NCBI RefSeq assembly: GCF_002099425.1
Contig: NW_018344024.1
Location: 3,587,001 to 3,651,000, forward strand
Origin: Phascolarctos cinereus
Lineage: Eukaryota; Chordata; Mammalia; Diprotodontia; Phascolarctidae
Direction: 5' to 3'
Length of the DNA stretch: 64,000 nt
The notes beneath the pieces are model-generated. The model made no database searches. It was not told where the DNA came from and saw only the letters and a list, made by a program, of their open reading frames with translations. Shown here one piece after another: positions 45,491 through 59,659 of the stretch. The position numbers and the translations under genes are program-made. Every line of letters starts with the position of its first letter. The stretch's first letter is position 1.

Positions 45491-45850
45491 TTTTAATCTC
45501 CATTATTCCCATTCCTATATCTGTGGTCCATTCACACTGGACTTATTAAGATTTCAAGACTTGCACCAAGTTTTTTCTTTCTCCACAATTTTGCTCATTT
45601 TATATCATCTGTAAGAAATGTTATCTATCTCCTGACACTAAAAATATAGCCACAGTTCTAGTTCATATGTCACCTTCTTCATGAATTCTTCTGTGATTTC
45701 TCCAAATGAGTTCTCTCTTCTTTATACCTGTATACTCCTTTATATTTTTACAAAACTTGTCCAATATAATTTTACCCTATAATTATTTTTATAATAATCT
45801 CCTCTATTAGATTTATAAGCTCGTTAGAGAAAAGAAGCCAGTTCAATCAA
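45491..45850 (+). repeat. Possible older L2 fragment
   Basis: 'AGTTCATATGTCACCTTCTT', 'CATGAATTCTTCTGTGATTT' and 'TTATAAGCTCGTTAGAGAAA' resemble the L2 blocks CTCAAATGTCACCTCCTCAGG, GAAGCCTTCCCTGA and TGTAAGCTCCTTGAGG. Weak. Confidence 0.35.
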
Positions 45851-46439
45851 TTTGCTTTCAATATAATGGATATTTTTTTAGCTCCTACTACATGAAAGAT
45901 GCTATATTTGGTTTCTGGGACAAAAAGAAAAAAAGAAAACAACCTTTGCCTTTTAGAGCTTATAGTCTTTTGAAAGACTAGAAAATACAATGCTTATATG
46001 CTACATACTTAAATAGAGCCATGCTCTTATTAGTGACAGTATTCTTTCTGTCTTACCACCTATCCATATATATCTTGTGTGTTCATGCCTATGTTCTTCC
46101 ATAGACTATCCACAGAAGATCTGCCAATATGCTTCCATCCTTCCACTAGGTCTCTGTATTTTTTTTCCCATGAGTACTAGTGAAGCACTGGGCTATGGAT
46201 CTGCTTTTTCTAACCCTTATTCCATAAACAACTCAGCTTTGTTTCTAGTTACACATTTCTTAATAGATGTCTCTAATTCTACTACCTGAGCATAGGTCAA
46301 ATATGATGTATCCTAGGAATCATACCATACATTTTATGTTCAGCACCTAAGAAAATCATTGAAAATCATTGTAACAGTAGCGTCCATAGTGTTATCGGAA
46401 TTTTATTTTAATTGCAAAGAAATTTCAAGTGATTGCATA
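45851..46439. other. Unannotated interval
   Basis: 45855-45965 may hold an antisense LINE end ('AGCTCCTACTACATGAAAGA', 'CCTTTGCCTTTTAGAGCTTA'). The rest is not recognised. Confidence 0.35.
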
Positions 46440-46985
46440 ATGAGAAGCTTATAAGGAAATGGAGACAATGAGTGTAGGAGATGATCAGCAAAAGGGCAGA
46501 TACTTGTAGATGATAGTTTGTGACAATGGCAGCATCAAAAGAAGAATTTTCAAGGATGTGATAGACCTGAACATATTGGTAGGAAGTGATAAAAATTAGT
46601 AATCATTAATCAGTCATTTAATTAAAAAATGAAAATAAAAACATGGACTAGGAATTATGCTAGGTGCCAGACATTGTAATAAGGAAAATGAGCTATGGAA
46701 ATTTTAGAGAAGAAAGGAAGGAATGATCAATAGGGTATGATTCAAGATGAGAGAGCAGAGCGTAAGTTCAAGGGTACAAATGGAAGATTAGCCTCAGGAA
46801 GGACTACCTCTTCCTCATAGTTTGGATCAAAGGAAGAGATAATTAGAGACAGGAGTTTTGAGGCATGGTATAGGGGAAATGAAGTTTTTGAAACTTTGAA
46901 AGTTTTAAAAGTTTTGATTTCCTTAGTAAAGTTAGTGGAGAGGTCCTCAGAGAGCAAATGTATCCCTTGTAATATGTAACTTTGA
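46440..46985 (-). repeat. Possible worn L2, minus strand
   Basis: Purine-rich plus strand with weak echoes of the antisense L2 seen at 26500-26700, for example 'GAGAGGTCCTCAGAGAGCAA'. Low certainty. Confidence 0.3.
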
Positions 46986-47049
46986 CCTTTGGAGAAATTA
47001 GACTCAAGAATTTACTAAATCTGAATTGATAAATGCTATAATAATATTG

Positions 47050-47280
47050 AGGGACAGCTAGGTAGCACAATGGATAGAGCCCTGCAGCTAAAATCAGAAA
47101 GACCTGAGTTTAAATCTGGCCCCAGACACTAACTAGTTGTGTGACCCTGGGCAAGTCACTTAACCCAATTTGCCTCAGTTTCCTCATCTGTAAGTGTGCT
47201 GGAGAGGGAAATGGCAAACTACTAAGTATCTTTGCCAAGAAAAACCCCCAAAGAGGTCAAGAAGAGTTGGACATGGTGGG
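47050..47280 (+). mobile_element. RTE-tailed CORE-SINE
   Basis: 'GGGACAGCTAGGTAGCACAA', 'TGAGTTTAAATCTGGCCCCA', 'GACCCTGGGCAAGTCACTTA', 'GGAAATGGCAAACTACTAAG' and 'AAGAGGTCAAGAAGAGTTGG', then 'ACATGGT'. The last bases of the tail are lost. Confidence 0.88.
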
Positions 47281-49450
47281 AAAAAAAGTCTAAAAAAATC
47301 AACAAAATAATAATAATTTTGACATTTGTACACAATTTTATTTTATTAGAGCACTTCTCATTTAATATTATATTTCACTGATTTTGATAGCTCACTATAT
47401 TATACTCAATACACATAATATACCCAGTATTGGAATAGGTGAACATAATGGTCATCCATAGTCCTAAAATTCTATGATTTGTGTGTGTACTCTTCAAGTA
47501 ATTATATTATAATCATTTTCGTCAAAAAGCACATCTGCAAAGATTCCTGAAATTTTTGGCTAAGATATGATGTTTCACAAAATGATAGAAGTAACAAATA
47601 AAGCCTATTTCTATTAAGTCAGAATACAGGTGCAATTCAGCACTTTAAGGAGTGATACAAAACATTCAAAGAAAACTATAATATCTTTTTTTCTGAACTC
47701 ATTGAAATAAAGACCATATTGTAATACTCAGAAACAAATGTTGAAAGGTGCCAAAGGTATCAAATTATTTTTAGATCTAATAGACTGAATTTCTGTAAGC
47801 TAACAAAACAGAGAAAAAAAGTATCAGCAGGAGTATTCCCAAGTAGAAGATATGTCCTATGATGCCCTATAGAGACCCAGTAATGTTTGAACCTTGCCAT
47901 TTTTTTATCTTGATTTACACAAATGACCCAGCTAGAAAGACAGACTGTAAAATTTGTTATGCTTGCTAGAATAGTGTAACCAGTAGATAGAACTCTTAAA
48001 GAAAAAAAATGGTTAATACATAATACATGAACCACAGGAACTGACACGATGTAGGGAAAGTTTAGAGATGAGTATGCTATTGAGCTGGGGTTGTAAATAT
48101 TTCCAGGCAACTGAAAGTAGAATGGCATTACAAAATTAAAGTGTAATTTAGAAAATGGTCTGTTACAGAACTGGAAGAACAGTCCAAGGTGGTAATCAAA
48201 TGTACTTTGAGATACTGTATTTCTACCAGAGAGGATTTTTCTCTTCCATTACATTCTGTTCTTTAGGTGACTGAAATAACTTAATCTTTATTGTGATGCC
48301 CAGTTTTTGTTTTCTGATTACCAGTATAGTTACTTACCATCTTTTCTTCCAGTTCACTGGTATAGATGAACAATTGAAGCTAATTTATGGCTGGCACATA
48401 ACTATCTGTTTTATTCCATATCCAATTCCCTATGTTGTTAAAAAAAAAAAGTCTGCCAATATCCTCCTTCTTTAATGAAAACATTTTCCCATTGATGCTG
48501 TATGCTTATGTGTGTATGAATATATAGATATATATAGGTAGATAGGTACATAAAGATATAGATACATAAATAGATAGACACCAACACATTTTTATCCAAA
48601 GAATTAAAGTTGTGGATCACCCAAAGGGCAATGCAGAAATCCATGGGGACCACATATTCTATATTTCCAACAATGCTCTATGAATAAGAAGTGGTGTGAA
48701 GGATATAGAAAAGATGGACATTTATGAAGCAAATATAATGGATAACAAGTAAAATATCCAAAAAATTCACCTTACAAAATGTAAAATTTAAGATCCAAAG
48801 CAAAGCCTTCAGTGTTAGCTAGATCCTTTCCTGATGATCAACTGGGAAAAGAACTTTTATTACAAATGCTAAGAAGATTTGGATAAGTTGAAATCTATAC
48901 CAGTGGAGGGAAAGCCCCCATCATTAAGATCATGGCTATCTTAGAAGGATTAAGAGTATTCTCCAATATTCTATATTTCTTGAACCCAAGATGCAATATT
49001 TTGTTATTGTTTCCTCTAGTTATTTTATCAACAAAATTATTAATTTCAAAACATTGGTAACAATATAAGGAATATATGTTTGGATTAAGTAGATTCACAT
49101 ACATATTATACTAACAAATACCATATAAATCTCTCTAATTAGGATTGATAAGATCCAGGTTAGAGTACGGAAAGATGAAATGTCACAAAAACTTTTCTTC
49201 TAACATTTTTTTTCAACATTTCAGAGAAACAAAAAAATGAAAATGTTTTTCTTCATTACTTTTCCCCTTCAATTTTGCACATATATTCTAAAAAACTATT
49301 AGATTATATTTTCTGTCAAGATGGAAGAAAGAAAAAAGCAGTTTGCATACCTAGCAAGTCAACTGGGAAGAGTAAGCCTCACAGAAATGTCATTCACAAC
49401 AAAGTATTGCACAATCCATGTTATCAGATATTTCACATTTCATATTATTG
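47281..49450. other. Unannotated AT-rich interval (about 2.2 kb)
   Basis: No gene or family recognised. The 122-codon minus frame at 47760-48128 matches nothing known to me. A GATA/TATA-rich patch lies at 48515-48580. Confidence 0.4.
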
Positions 49451-50091
49451 TGTTCTTTCTTTTTTGTTGTTTTTTTTTGGTTTTTTAAATTTTATTAATT
49501 TGTTTTGATTTATCAATAATCACTTCCATATGCTTTTGAGTTTAAAAATTTTCTCCCCCTCCCTCCTCACCACTCTCCCCAAGATGGTACACAATCTCAT
49601 ATAGGCTACACATTTACATTCTTATTAAACATATTTTTGCATTAGGGTGTTGTAAGTAAACATTAAAACCAATAAGAGGAATCATCAGAAAGAGGAAACA
49701 AAACTCAACAGAAGAGAAAAAAAAAAGTAGCAATTCAACTTTCATAGTTCTTTCTCTGGACGTGGATAGCATTTTCCATCATGAGGCCTCTGGAGATGTC
49801 TTAGATCCTTGTATTGCTGGGAAGGGTTAAGTTCATCAATACTAGAAAGCTAAAGGAAGGAAAAAGCAGGCAACCTAGAATTGCCTGAAAGTTCCAGCCT
49901 TGCTGATTCCAGCCCAACACCAGGTAAGCTGCCAGAATCCTATAGCCTACAATTGCCAACATAAGAGGCCCCAGCACACAAAAGCCAGTCACCAAGACCT
50001 AGGCTCCCAACACAAGAAACTTGGGTCAGTGCCCTCTGTTCCCCAGCAGGAGAGCTCAATCTCTTTAAAGGCCAAGGAATAAAGAAACACT

Positions 50092-51130
50092 ATGAGTAAA
50101 AAGAAACGCACCATAGATTCATATTATGAGAAGAGTGGAGATCAAGACAGAAATTCTGAAGAGTACAACATTGTCAACAAACCTACATCTGCAATATCAA
50201 AAGGGACTATGAACTGGTCTGAAGCCCAAAAAGCCTTCTTAGAAGAGCTCAAGAAGCATTTTAAATGTCAAATGAGAGAGGTAGAAGAGTCCTTAAAAAA
50301 TACAATTGGCCAATTAGAAAAAAAAAGTACATTGAAGAAAACAAGTCCCTAAAAAACACAATTGGCCAACTGGAAAAAAAGTACACTGAAGAAAATAAAT
50401 CCCTCAAAAATACAATTGGCCAATTGGAGAAGGAAGTAAAAAAAACTAACAGAAGAAAACAATCTGTTAAAAATTAAAATTGGACAAATGGAAATGACCC
50501 TATGAAAGAGCAAGAATCAGTCAAACAGAAACAAAAAAATGAAAAAGTAGATGAAAACATAAAATACCTCATGGGTAAAACAACTGACCTGGAAAAATCA
50601 TTCCAGGAGAGATAACTTAAAAATTATTGGACTACCTGAAAATTTTGATGAAAAAAAGAGCTTGGACAGTATCTTTCAGGAAACCATAAAGGAAAACTGC
50701 CCTGAAGTCCTGATACAAGAAGGTAAAATAACCATAGAAAGAACACATCGCTCACTGCCTGAGATTCCAAATTGAAAACACCAAGAAATATAGTAGCTAA
50801 ATTCCAAAATTACCAGATGAAAGAGAAAATACCTCAAGCAGCCAGGAAAAAAAGCAATTTAAATATCATAGGATTACACAGGACCTTGCAGCTTCTACAT
50901 TAAAAGACTGTAAGGCATGGAACATGACATTCTGTAAGGCAAAGAAGCTTGGATTGCAGCCAAGGATCAACTACCCAGTGAAAATTAGTATGATATTTCA
51001 AGGGAGTAGATGGATATTCAATGAAATAGGGGACTTCCAAACCTTCCTGATGAAAAGACCAGAGCTCAAAAAACAATTGATCTTCAAGTACAAGATTCAA
51101 GAGAGACATAAAAAGGTAAATGGGACAGAA
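50092..51130 (+). pseudogene. L1-D ORF1 (ORF1p) pseudogene, in the inverted segment
   Basis: The best ORF1 start in the window: 'MSKKKRTIDSYYEKSGDQD' reads on for 86 codons (50092-50352). The coiled coil holds a tandem 18-residue repeat built on 'NTIGQLEKKYTEENKSLK' (about 50280-50440), with frame slips between copies. The RRM-side and C-terminal domain follow; the frame 50924-51187 shows 'KLGLQPRINYPVKISMIFQ' and 'FNEIGDFQTFLMKRPELKK'. Several frame changes break it. It would encode the RNA-binding trimer that packages L1 RNA. Confidence 0.8.
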
Positions 51131-51721
51131 AGATTAAATGTGTTCTTAATAAGGGCAAACTGTCTGCATCCCTACAAGGGAAGATGACACTTGCAACTCG
51201 AGAACTGTATTGTTATTACACCATGTTAAAGGAGTATACATAAAGGGGTGGATATAAGTTGACTTTGATGTAATGATAAAAAAAATCTAATCAAGTGGGT
51301 TAAATGGATCCAAGTAAGTGGATTAATCTGATCTAAGAAAATGTACTGAGAAAGGAGGAGACAGACAAGGGTAAATTACATTACAGGAAAAGACACAAAA
51401 ACCTATTATAGCAGAGGGAAAGAGGGGAGGGGAGTGAGCATTGTTTGAACCTTATTGTCATCAGTTTTGGCTCAAGAAGAGAATAACATAATCAGTTAGG
51501 TATAGAAATCTAACTTGCCCTATAGGCAGTAGGAGGGAAAAGGGGAAAGAAAAGGAGGGGGGATAAAAGGGAGGGAAGAAGCAGTAAGGGTAAAGGGAAG
51601 AAAAGGGAAAGGGCTAATAGAAGGGAGGAGGGACTGAAGGAGGTGGTGGTCAAAAGCAAAACACTAGTGAGGAGGGGAAAGGAGAAAGGAGAAATAAAAG
51701 CATAAACGGGGTGGGGAAAGG

Positions 51722-53411
<1,690 letters not shown>

Positions 53412-53600
53412 AGTGAAGTATGAGGGGAAGTACTGGCTTTGACATCAAAGGACCAGAGTTTGAATATTGGCTTGGCTATTTAGTTCCTGTGTGACCTTAG
53501 GAAAGTTGCTTAGTCTCTTTGGGCCTCAATTTCCTCCTTTACAAAATAAGATATTTGAATTAGAAACATTCTAAGGTTCTTTCCAAGTCTTACACTAGTC
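53412..53600 (+). repeat. MIR SINE
   Basis: 'ACCAGAGTTTGAATATTGGC', 'CTGTGTGACCTTAGGAAAGT', 'CTTTGGGCCTCAATTTCCTC' and 'TTCTAAGGTTCTTTCCAAGT' follow the whole MIR order. Confidence 0.8.
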
Positions 53601-54829
53601 TAATTATCTGCTACTAATACCTAAATAGCAGATAATGTGAGAATGAGTGAGAATGAGTTCACCAGCTTCTTTCTAAAATAATTTATAGACCAGAGAAACA
53701 TTTGACTAGTGGAAAATGAGGAAGATGGGCAGAGACAGAAGTGTACTAGAAAGGTAACCAATCTGGGAATCAGGGTATGATATGAATGGGCTTATAATTC
53801 GAGTGAAATAAGGGAAAAGAAGAGAAGAGATCTCACAAGCCAAGATTAAGGCACTAAAGAGCAATTATGCCTGTCATTTTACCTAGATTGTCTCTTTGAG
53901 TATGTGAACAGAAACACTGTTTTACCTTCACTTGGCCTATCCTCACTCCACCCTCTGTCTCAACATTATATAAAATTATATTTAAAAAGTAATTATGCTG
54001 TATTTTAACTGAATAGAGTGCCCTTTCTGTTATACTCATAAGGAAGGTAAAGAATGGTGTCCATTATATGTGGGAATCTGGGAGTTGTGATTATGTGGTG
54101 ATCAGTGATCTAGGGAATCTTTGAGGGAACAAAATGAGTGCAGAAATTATGCAAGAAATATTGGCAACTAAAATTTCAGAGGCTTAATTTTTCTCAAACA
54201 GTTCACATTACATGTATATAATTTGTTTTTTAGGGTATTTGTTTTACTATCACATAGAATGTGTTTTTGAAAGTGCGATTTGGATAGAGGCCTAATGTTG
54301 TATCTCTTCCTGAGAGATGTGGGACAAGATTCATTATTTTAGTCAAGCCTTGATTCACACGTCTGTAAATGAAGGGAGAAAATGTAGTCTCCCTTCCCAC
54401 ATGTGCTATAAAATTCAAATGGGTTTTGCGATCCTCATTCATCTTAGACAATTGTTGAGGAGGGAACTTTCAAGAGGCCTTGTTCTTTCCATCACAAGAA
54501 AGATATTGGCCAGAGTTCTTTGAGGTTGGCTGTAACAAAATATTATCAGACAAAGCCCTAGATGTCATAATGTAGCTTCAGGCTACCATTGATTGAATGC
54601 CTGTGATCTCTTGAGTCCATCAAATAAACTAAAAGTTGAGAGAAAGTCAAGGCCCTTGCACTGTGTTCTTTGACCTCACTAAAGCATTTGATCCTGCAGC
54701 TGACCTACAGACTGGAAGCAATAAAGTAATTTTTACTACTTGAGACTTTTACTGAAATCCTAGGGATGCTACAGGATAGTGTTTAAACTGGGCTGTTTTA
54801 GTGGAAAATACTCTTTCCTAGAACCTGAG
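53601..54829. other. Unannotated interval
   Basis: No gene or family recognised. Short frames only. Confidence 0.4.
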
Positions 54830-54965
54830 AGATTTGGGCTCTTTTCCTGGCCTTACTGATGAGTCATTATGCAACTGTGGGCCAGCCATATCACCCCTCT
54901 GGGACCAAGATTATTTACCTTTGTACCAGGTGGTTGAACTACAGGATTACATTCAATTAACAAAC
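54830..54965 (+). repeat. MIR SINE, worn
   Basis: 'TTATGCAACTGTGGGCCAGC', 'CATATCACCCCTCTGGGACC' and 'AGGTGGTTGAACTACAGGAT' match MIR (GCTGTGTGACCTTGGGCAAG, CCTCTCTGGGCCTCAG, GGGATTGGACTAGATGAT). Confidence 0.5.
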
Positions 54966-54984
54966 CTTAGACTTACATTTTTCT

Positions 54985-55570
54985 TGATATCTTTTCTCAA
55001 GTGTGGTTCACAGAAACAAACATGATACTCCAGATATGGCCTAACTAGTAAAGTACAGAGGAACTTATTACCTCCTTATTTGTAAAGTCTATGCCACTCT
55101 TCATGCAGATCAAGATCACATTAGCTTTTGTGTCTGATATAGCTTACTAATGAGTCTAATAAATGCCCTTAAATGTTTTCAATATAAACTGCTGTCTAAT
55201 CAGTCTTTCTCCATACTTTTTTTGTGAAGTTGATTTTTTTGACTCCCAAGAATAAAACTTTACATTTATCTCTATTGAATTTCACCTTATTACACTCAGC
55301 CTAATGATCTACCCTGAAAAGGACTTTTAGGATCCTAACTCTGTAATCCAGTTTATTAGCTATCCTTCTTAGCTCAGGGCCAAACAACAGCATGAGTATG
55401 TGAAACCATGCCTTTAACCAAGCCATTTATTTTTAAAAGTTTATATAGCACAGGCCCAAACACAGGTGGTTCTTTGAGGTGAATCATTAAAAACATCCTT
55501 TCAAATTGATATCTCACCATTCAACTAATTCTGAATCCAGCCAAGCTCACTTTAAATCACTCTCAGGCCA
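54985..55570 (-). mobile_element. CR1-like LINE fragment, minus strand
   Basis: Plus-strand blocks: 'ATGATACTCCAGATATGGCC', 'GATCAAGATCACATTAGCTT', 'AACTGCTGTCTAATCAGTCT', 'GAATAAAACTTTACATTTAT', 'CTATTGAATTTCACCTTATT', 'GGATCCTAACTCTGTAATCC' and 'TTAGCTATCCTTCTTAGCTC'. This order is the antisense of an amniote CR1-type LINE and continues inward from where the 41762-42440 copy stops. Confidence 0.7.
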
Positions 55571-56559
55571 TAATTTCCCAGAGTACTTTGCCTCTTCTGA
55601 CCTAAGGTTCTTCTCAAGCTAGAAATGTATCAACTCTTATGGTATCCTCCTCTGATTGGGGAGTTCTTATATAGAACCTCCATTTGAGGAGGTATGCACT
55701 GCACATATGTTCACTTCAAACTTGTTCCAGCCCATGACTCATTTGATCACTTTTCCATCCTGTCCCCATATAGGTATACCCCCAGATAACACAGCTTTGA
55801 TCTACATATAGCCTATACCCAAATACTTAACCCAATTTCACAATAAGGTACTATAAATACCCCATAAAAGAAAAAGAAAAATTTCAGAGTTCTACTCTGG
55901 TATGAAAAGAGGGCCAAAGTATTTTACACAGAAAAAAAAAATCTTCTACCCTCACAGACTTCTCCAAGAGTCACAGAAGGAAAGGTGAAAAACAAAATCT
56001 CAAAAGCTAGTTTTTTCATATCTTCCACAGACTGACTCTACAACTCCACTGTAAGCACAGTTTACATCTCAACTTTCAAATTCTCAATTTCTGCCACTGA
56101 CCTGGAGAAAAGAGCTGCGGGGCAGGCCAATTATTATTGCAAATCCTTAGTCCAGTTTCCTGGCCCATTTACTTGGAAACGGGTCATTCAGAATCTCATG
56201 TTCTTTATAAGGTGCCAATTGTTCAGTCAAAATTCTAATCCCTTTATAAAGTAAAATTTGTCCTACCTAAAATATAATCGCAATGGTGGGGGTCAAACTT
56301 TGCCTAAGGCTAGAAAAAAATTAAACTTGTCCTTGGAACTCCTGAGGACTGGAGTATATTCTATGTGTAGATACTGGGCTTGTAAAATCCTACTTTGCCA
56401 TTCACTCTAAAAGTATTAATTATCCCTCACATTCAATGTTATCACATTCGATTAATTCCCATCTCATTTTTTCGGTTACCTTTGCATTATGTCCTATAAT
56501 TTCATCAAGTACAAAGGGGTCCCCTCACTATATAAGAATGTAGTATTATATATCCCAAA
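55571..56559. other. Unannotated interval
   Basis: The start may be more CR1-like sequence. The rest is not recognised. Confidence 0.35.
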
Positions 56560-57185
56560 AGAGTTTTAGTGAAGGAAAAGGACTTACATGCACAAAATAT
56601 TTATAGCAGCTCATTTCTGGGGGCAAAGAATTAGAAATTGAGGGGATGCACATCAATTGGGGAATGGCTGAACAAGTTGTGGTATGTGAATGTAATGGAA
56701 TACTATTGTGCTATAAGAAATGATGAGCAGGATGCTCTAAGAAAACATGAAAAGACTTGCATGGGCTGATGCGAAGGGAGCTGTACTGTGTACAAAGTAG
56801 CAGCATTGTTATAAGATGATCAGCTGTGAATGATTTAGCTGTTGTCAGCAATACAATGATCCAAGACAGCTCTGAAGGATTTATGATGAAAAATGCTACC
56901 CATCCTCAGAGAAAGAACTGGTAGTGTCTCAATATAGATTTAAACATACTTTTTATTTTTCTTGAGCTTTTTTGCCTATGTTTTCCTTTACAACATGACG
57001 ATAATGGATATGTTTTGCATGACTACATACGTATAACTTATATTCGACTGCTTGCCTTCTCAAGAGGTGTAGGTGAGGGTGGGGAGGGAACAAGGGAGAG
57101 AATTTGGAACTCAAAATTTTATAAATGAATGTTAAAAATTGTTTTTACATGTAACTGAGGAAAAATAAAATAATTTAAAAAACAA
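56560..57185 (+). mobile_element. L1 3' fragment: ORF2 end and 3' UTR
   Basis: 'AATATTTATAGCAGCTCATT' (ORF2p FIAA block), 'GGGATGCACATCAATTGGGG', 'TACTATTGTGCTATAAGAAA', then 3' UTR 'AACATGACGATAATGGATAT', 'TTTTGCATGACTACATACG' and 'ACTGAGGAAAAATAAAATAA' with an A-rich end. 5' truncated, plus strand. Confidence 0.85.
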
Positions 57186-57624
57186 ATTACTCTTTGTTGG
57201 AGTAAACAATGTAAAAGGAAAAAAAATAAATATAAGATCAAGGGGAAAAAAAGAATGTAATATTACAAAATTGTTCTGTCTTAGGGACTGATTCTTACAC
57301 TCAGTCTTCTTTATATTTCCCCAGAATCCGAGATTCAACGCGGTCAACAAAGAACTAGTGCCTCCTTTTGTCTCCATTGGCAGCACAATAGTCAATGAAG
57401 AGATTATTTCTTGTTTTCTTTCCCTCTTTCAGTAACCCTTTCTAAGGCAAGGATTAGAACTAGTTGAAGAAATGAATATAATGTGTGCTATACAAATTCT
57501 CAGTAATTTTCATAACCATGAACCCAACTAGAAGTTCTCTAATCCCAAGAGAATGCTGGACTTAATAATTAGCCTTTACTAGGAAGTCACAAGTTTTCAA
57601 TTTATAGATTATGTGAAGAAAGGG
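57186..57624. other. Unannotated interval
   Basis: Nothing recognised. Confidence 0.4.
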
Positions 57625-57845
57625 GGTTGGAAATAGAGTTAGGGAGCCTAGAATGGAATCTGTTCATATACTAACAGTGTGACCACTGACAAGTCAGTTA
57701 AACTTTCTGATCATTGGGATTATTTTATTTAAAAGAGAGATAATTATACTTTCACTGCCCATCTTACATGATTACTGTGAAAGAAGTGCCTTATACACAT
57801 TGATGCACTATAGAAATACTATTTCATACAATTACTATTCTAAGG
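57625..57845 (+). repeat. MIR SINE with 3' tail
   Basis: 'AACAGTGTGACCACTGACAA', 'GTCAGTTAAACTTTCTGATC', 'GATTACTGTGAAAGAAGTGC' and 'CACTATAGAAATACTATTTC' follow the MIR order to its AAATGCTA-type tail. Confidence 0.6.
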
Positions 57846-57922
57846 CCTTAAGTTCAGAGTCCCAACACAGATGAATCAGAGATTTATATTTAAGTCTATT
57901 CTTATATGTATATAACCATATA

Positions 57923-58486
57923 TTTGGTGACAGGGTTGCTGAGTGAACATGTTAGGGATTAGGGAATCTTTTTTTAAAATTTTTATTTTTTGGCTAGGCA
58001 ATGGGGTTAAGTTACCTGCCCAGGGTCACACAGCTAGGTCTGAGGTCGCATTTAAACTCAGGTCCTCCTGAACACAGGCCAGTGCTCTATCCACTGTGCC
58101 ACCTAGCTTCCCCAAGGGATTCGGGATTCTTAACCTTTTCTGCTGTTAGTTCCTCAGGTTGTTACATTCTTGTGGTTCTTGTTCTTTTAGACCTTGGATG
58201 CAGCTTCAGTTGTTCCCTTTCTGCATTATACCCATTATGATTTATTCCCTTGTGCATAAGTCTTAATTTGGATAGGTTTGAGGAGTTGTGAGTATTGGAG
58301 AAAATACCAAGTCCTCCATCTTTTTGATCACTGACCTGGAAGTCACAGTACAGTCTCTCAAGAGAGGTGTAAATAAAAGAGTCACTAAGATCTTCAAAGA
58401 GTAAAGAAAGAAAAAGAGAAAGTCACTAAAACTGACAGATCTTGTAGGATGCTTCCACAATGAATCAAAGAGCCAGTTATAGAATG
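57923..58486 (+). repeat. Inverted duplication, left arm (564 bp)
   Basis: Matches the reverse complement of 59660-60222 end to end with about eight differences (substitutions and 1-bp indels), roughly 98-99% identity. It contains a complete A-tailed CORE-SINE on the minus strand (57968-58113). Beyond 57923 and 58486 the similarity stops at once. The 92-codon minus frame here and its mirror frame in the right arm are the same sequence and not a gene. Confidence 0.95.
57968..58113 (-). mobile_element. A-tailed CORE-SINE (MAR1-type) in the left arm
   Basis: The minus strand reads 'GGGGAAGCTAGGTGGCACAG' to 'AACCCCATTGCCTAGCC' and an AAAAAATAAAAATT tail. The same copy sits in the right arm, so it was present before the duplication. 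Confidence 0.9.
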
Positions 58487-59462
58487 TCTGCCCATGCTTC
58501 ACAGATAGTTTCTCCCAGGTATTTCCTTTATATGTCATCATGTTTTTATCAGAAGGAAGCTCCTGGACTCTTTGTGTGGAGAGGTTGTCTTAGCCAAGCA
58601 AACTGATGGGGTTTGTACGTAAGCCAGACCCTAGCCACACAGACATTATAGGAAACTATTCCTGAGATTCTTCATAGAAAATATGACCTCCACACACTAG
58701 AACACTCAGTGTACCATTTTTACTGTAGTCTAGAATTAAAAGCTAAATATCTCTAGGGAGTGTGTTTAGTAATATATTTATACTCAAGACGAACATAAGG
58801 GAAAATCAGTTTCACAAGCGCAAAGTTTTAAAATATATTAGCATTTCACTAAATTATTCTTTTAATGAAAAAGCTTTCAATGAAGAATTTAGAAACAATA
58901 TCCCACAGATCTTACAAGCCCTTTCATTATGTTTCCTCATGTTCATTTTTTAATTTACATTCACATGTTTCATTAACTTCAGATATCAAGCATTAGGCTT
59001 TTAAGTTTGACAAACTTTTTTTTTCTATCTAGAGAAAGTTTGCTTGCCAAGCAAGTTTTTCCCACTTCCCCTAGATTTCTAAACATAGTTCCCTTTTCAG
59101 TACATGACCTAAATGTATTTTTCTTTAAAAAGAAAGAAGGAAAAGAACAGGGCCTTGGGGATACAGTACTATCTGAGCCATTCTGGCTGAGACAAAAGAA
59201 ACATAAACACGTGGTCTGCAAGGTTGTCTGGTTTGCAAAGATATCGTAAATGGTTTTGTGATAGATAGCCTCTATAAAATGGCATTAGTTGTGAAAGAAC
59301 AATCAAAGAACTATATTCTTGTAGAAAAAACAAAATATGCTCTGGGGAACACAGAGACATTATGTTATGGATCTCAGGGGAAGTACTTTCTGTGTATGGT
59401 GCAGCTGAGACCACTGGTAAATACTCCAGTGCAAGCACTAATCTAGGGACAGTAACTACACC
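58487..59462. other. Spacer of the inverted duplication
   Basis: Unannotated AT-rich sequence between the arms; the MIR-type fragment at 59463-59659 completes the spacer. Two pairs of overlapping 62-89 codon frames resemble no protein I know. Confidence 0.5.
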
Positions 59463-59659
59463 TGTAATTTCATTGACAGAGTGAACTTTCTAGATAAGGA
59501 AAATACCTCTACCAGTACAGGTCAGCATCTTCTCTGTAATTTATAGGCAAAGCAAGTGGCCCAGAGTGCCCAGCAGATAAATTACTTACTCAATTGATAC
59601 GTTTCAGATGCAGGAATTGAAACCATGTCTTCCTGACTCTAAGGCCACTTTTCTATCAG
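59463..59659 (+). repeat. MIR/MAR1-type SINE cut off by the right arm
   Basis: 'TTTCATTGACAGAGTGAACT', 'GCATCTTCTCTGTAATTTAT', 'AGGAATTGAAACCATGTCTT', 'CCTGACTCTAAGGCCACTTT' and 'TCTATCAG', then the right arm starts. The usual end (CACTATGCCACCCTGCCTC) is missing. Confidence 0.6.

Noticed and set aside
47760-48128. 122-codon minus-strand frame, one of the longest without a family
   Set aside because: No domain, signal or similarity I can recognise. A frame of this length is expected by chance in 64 kb, and no splice-site or promoter context supports it.
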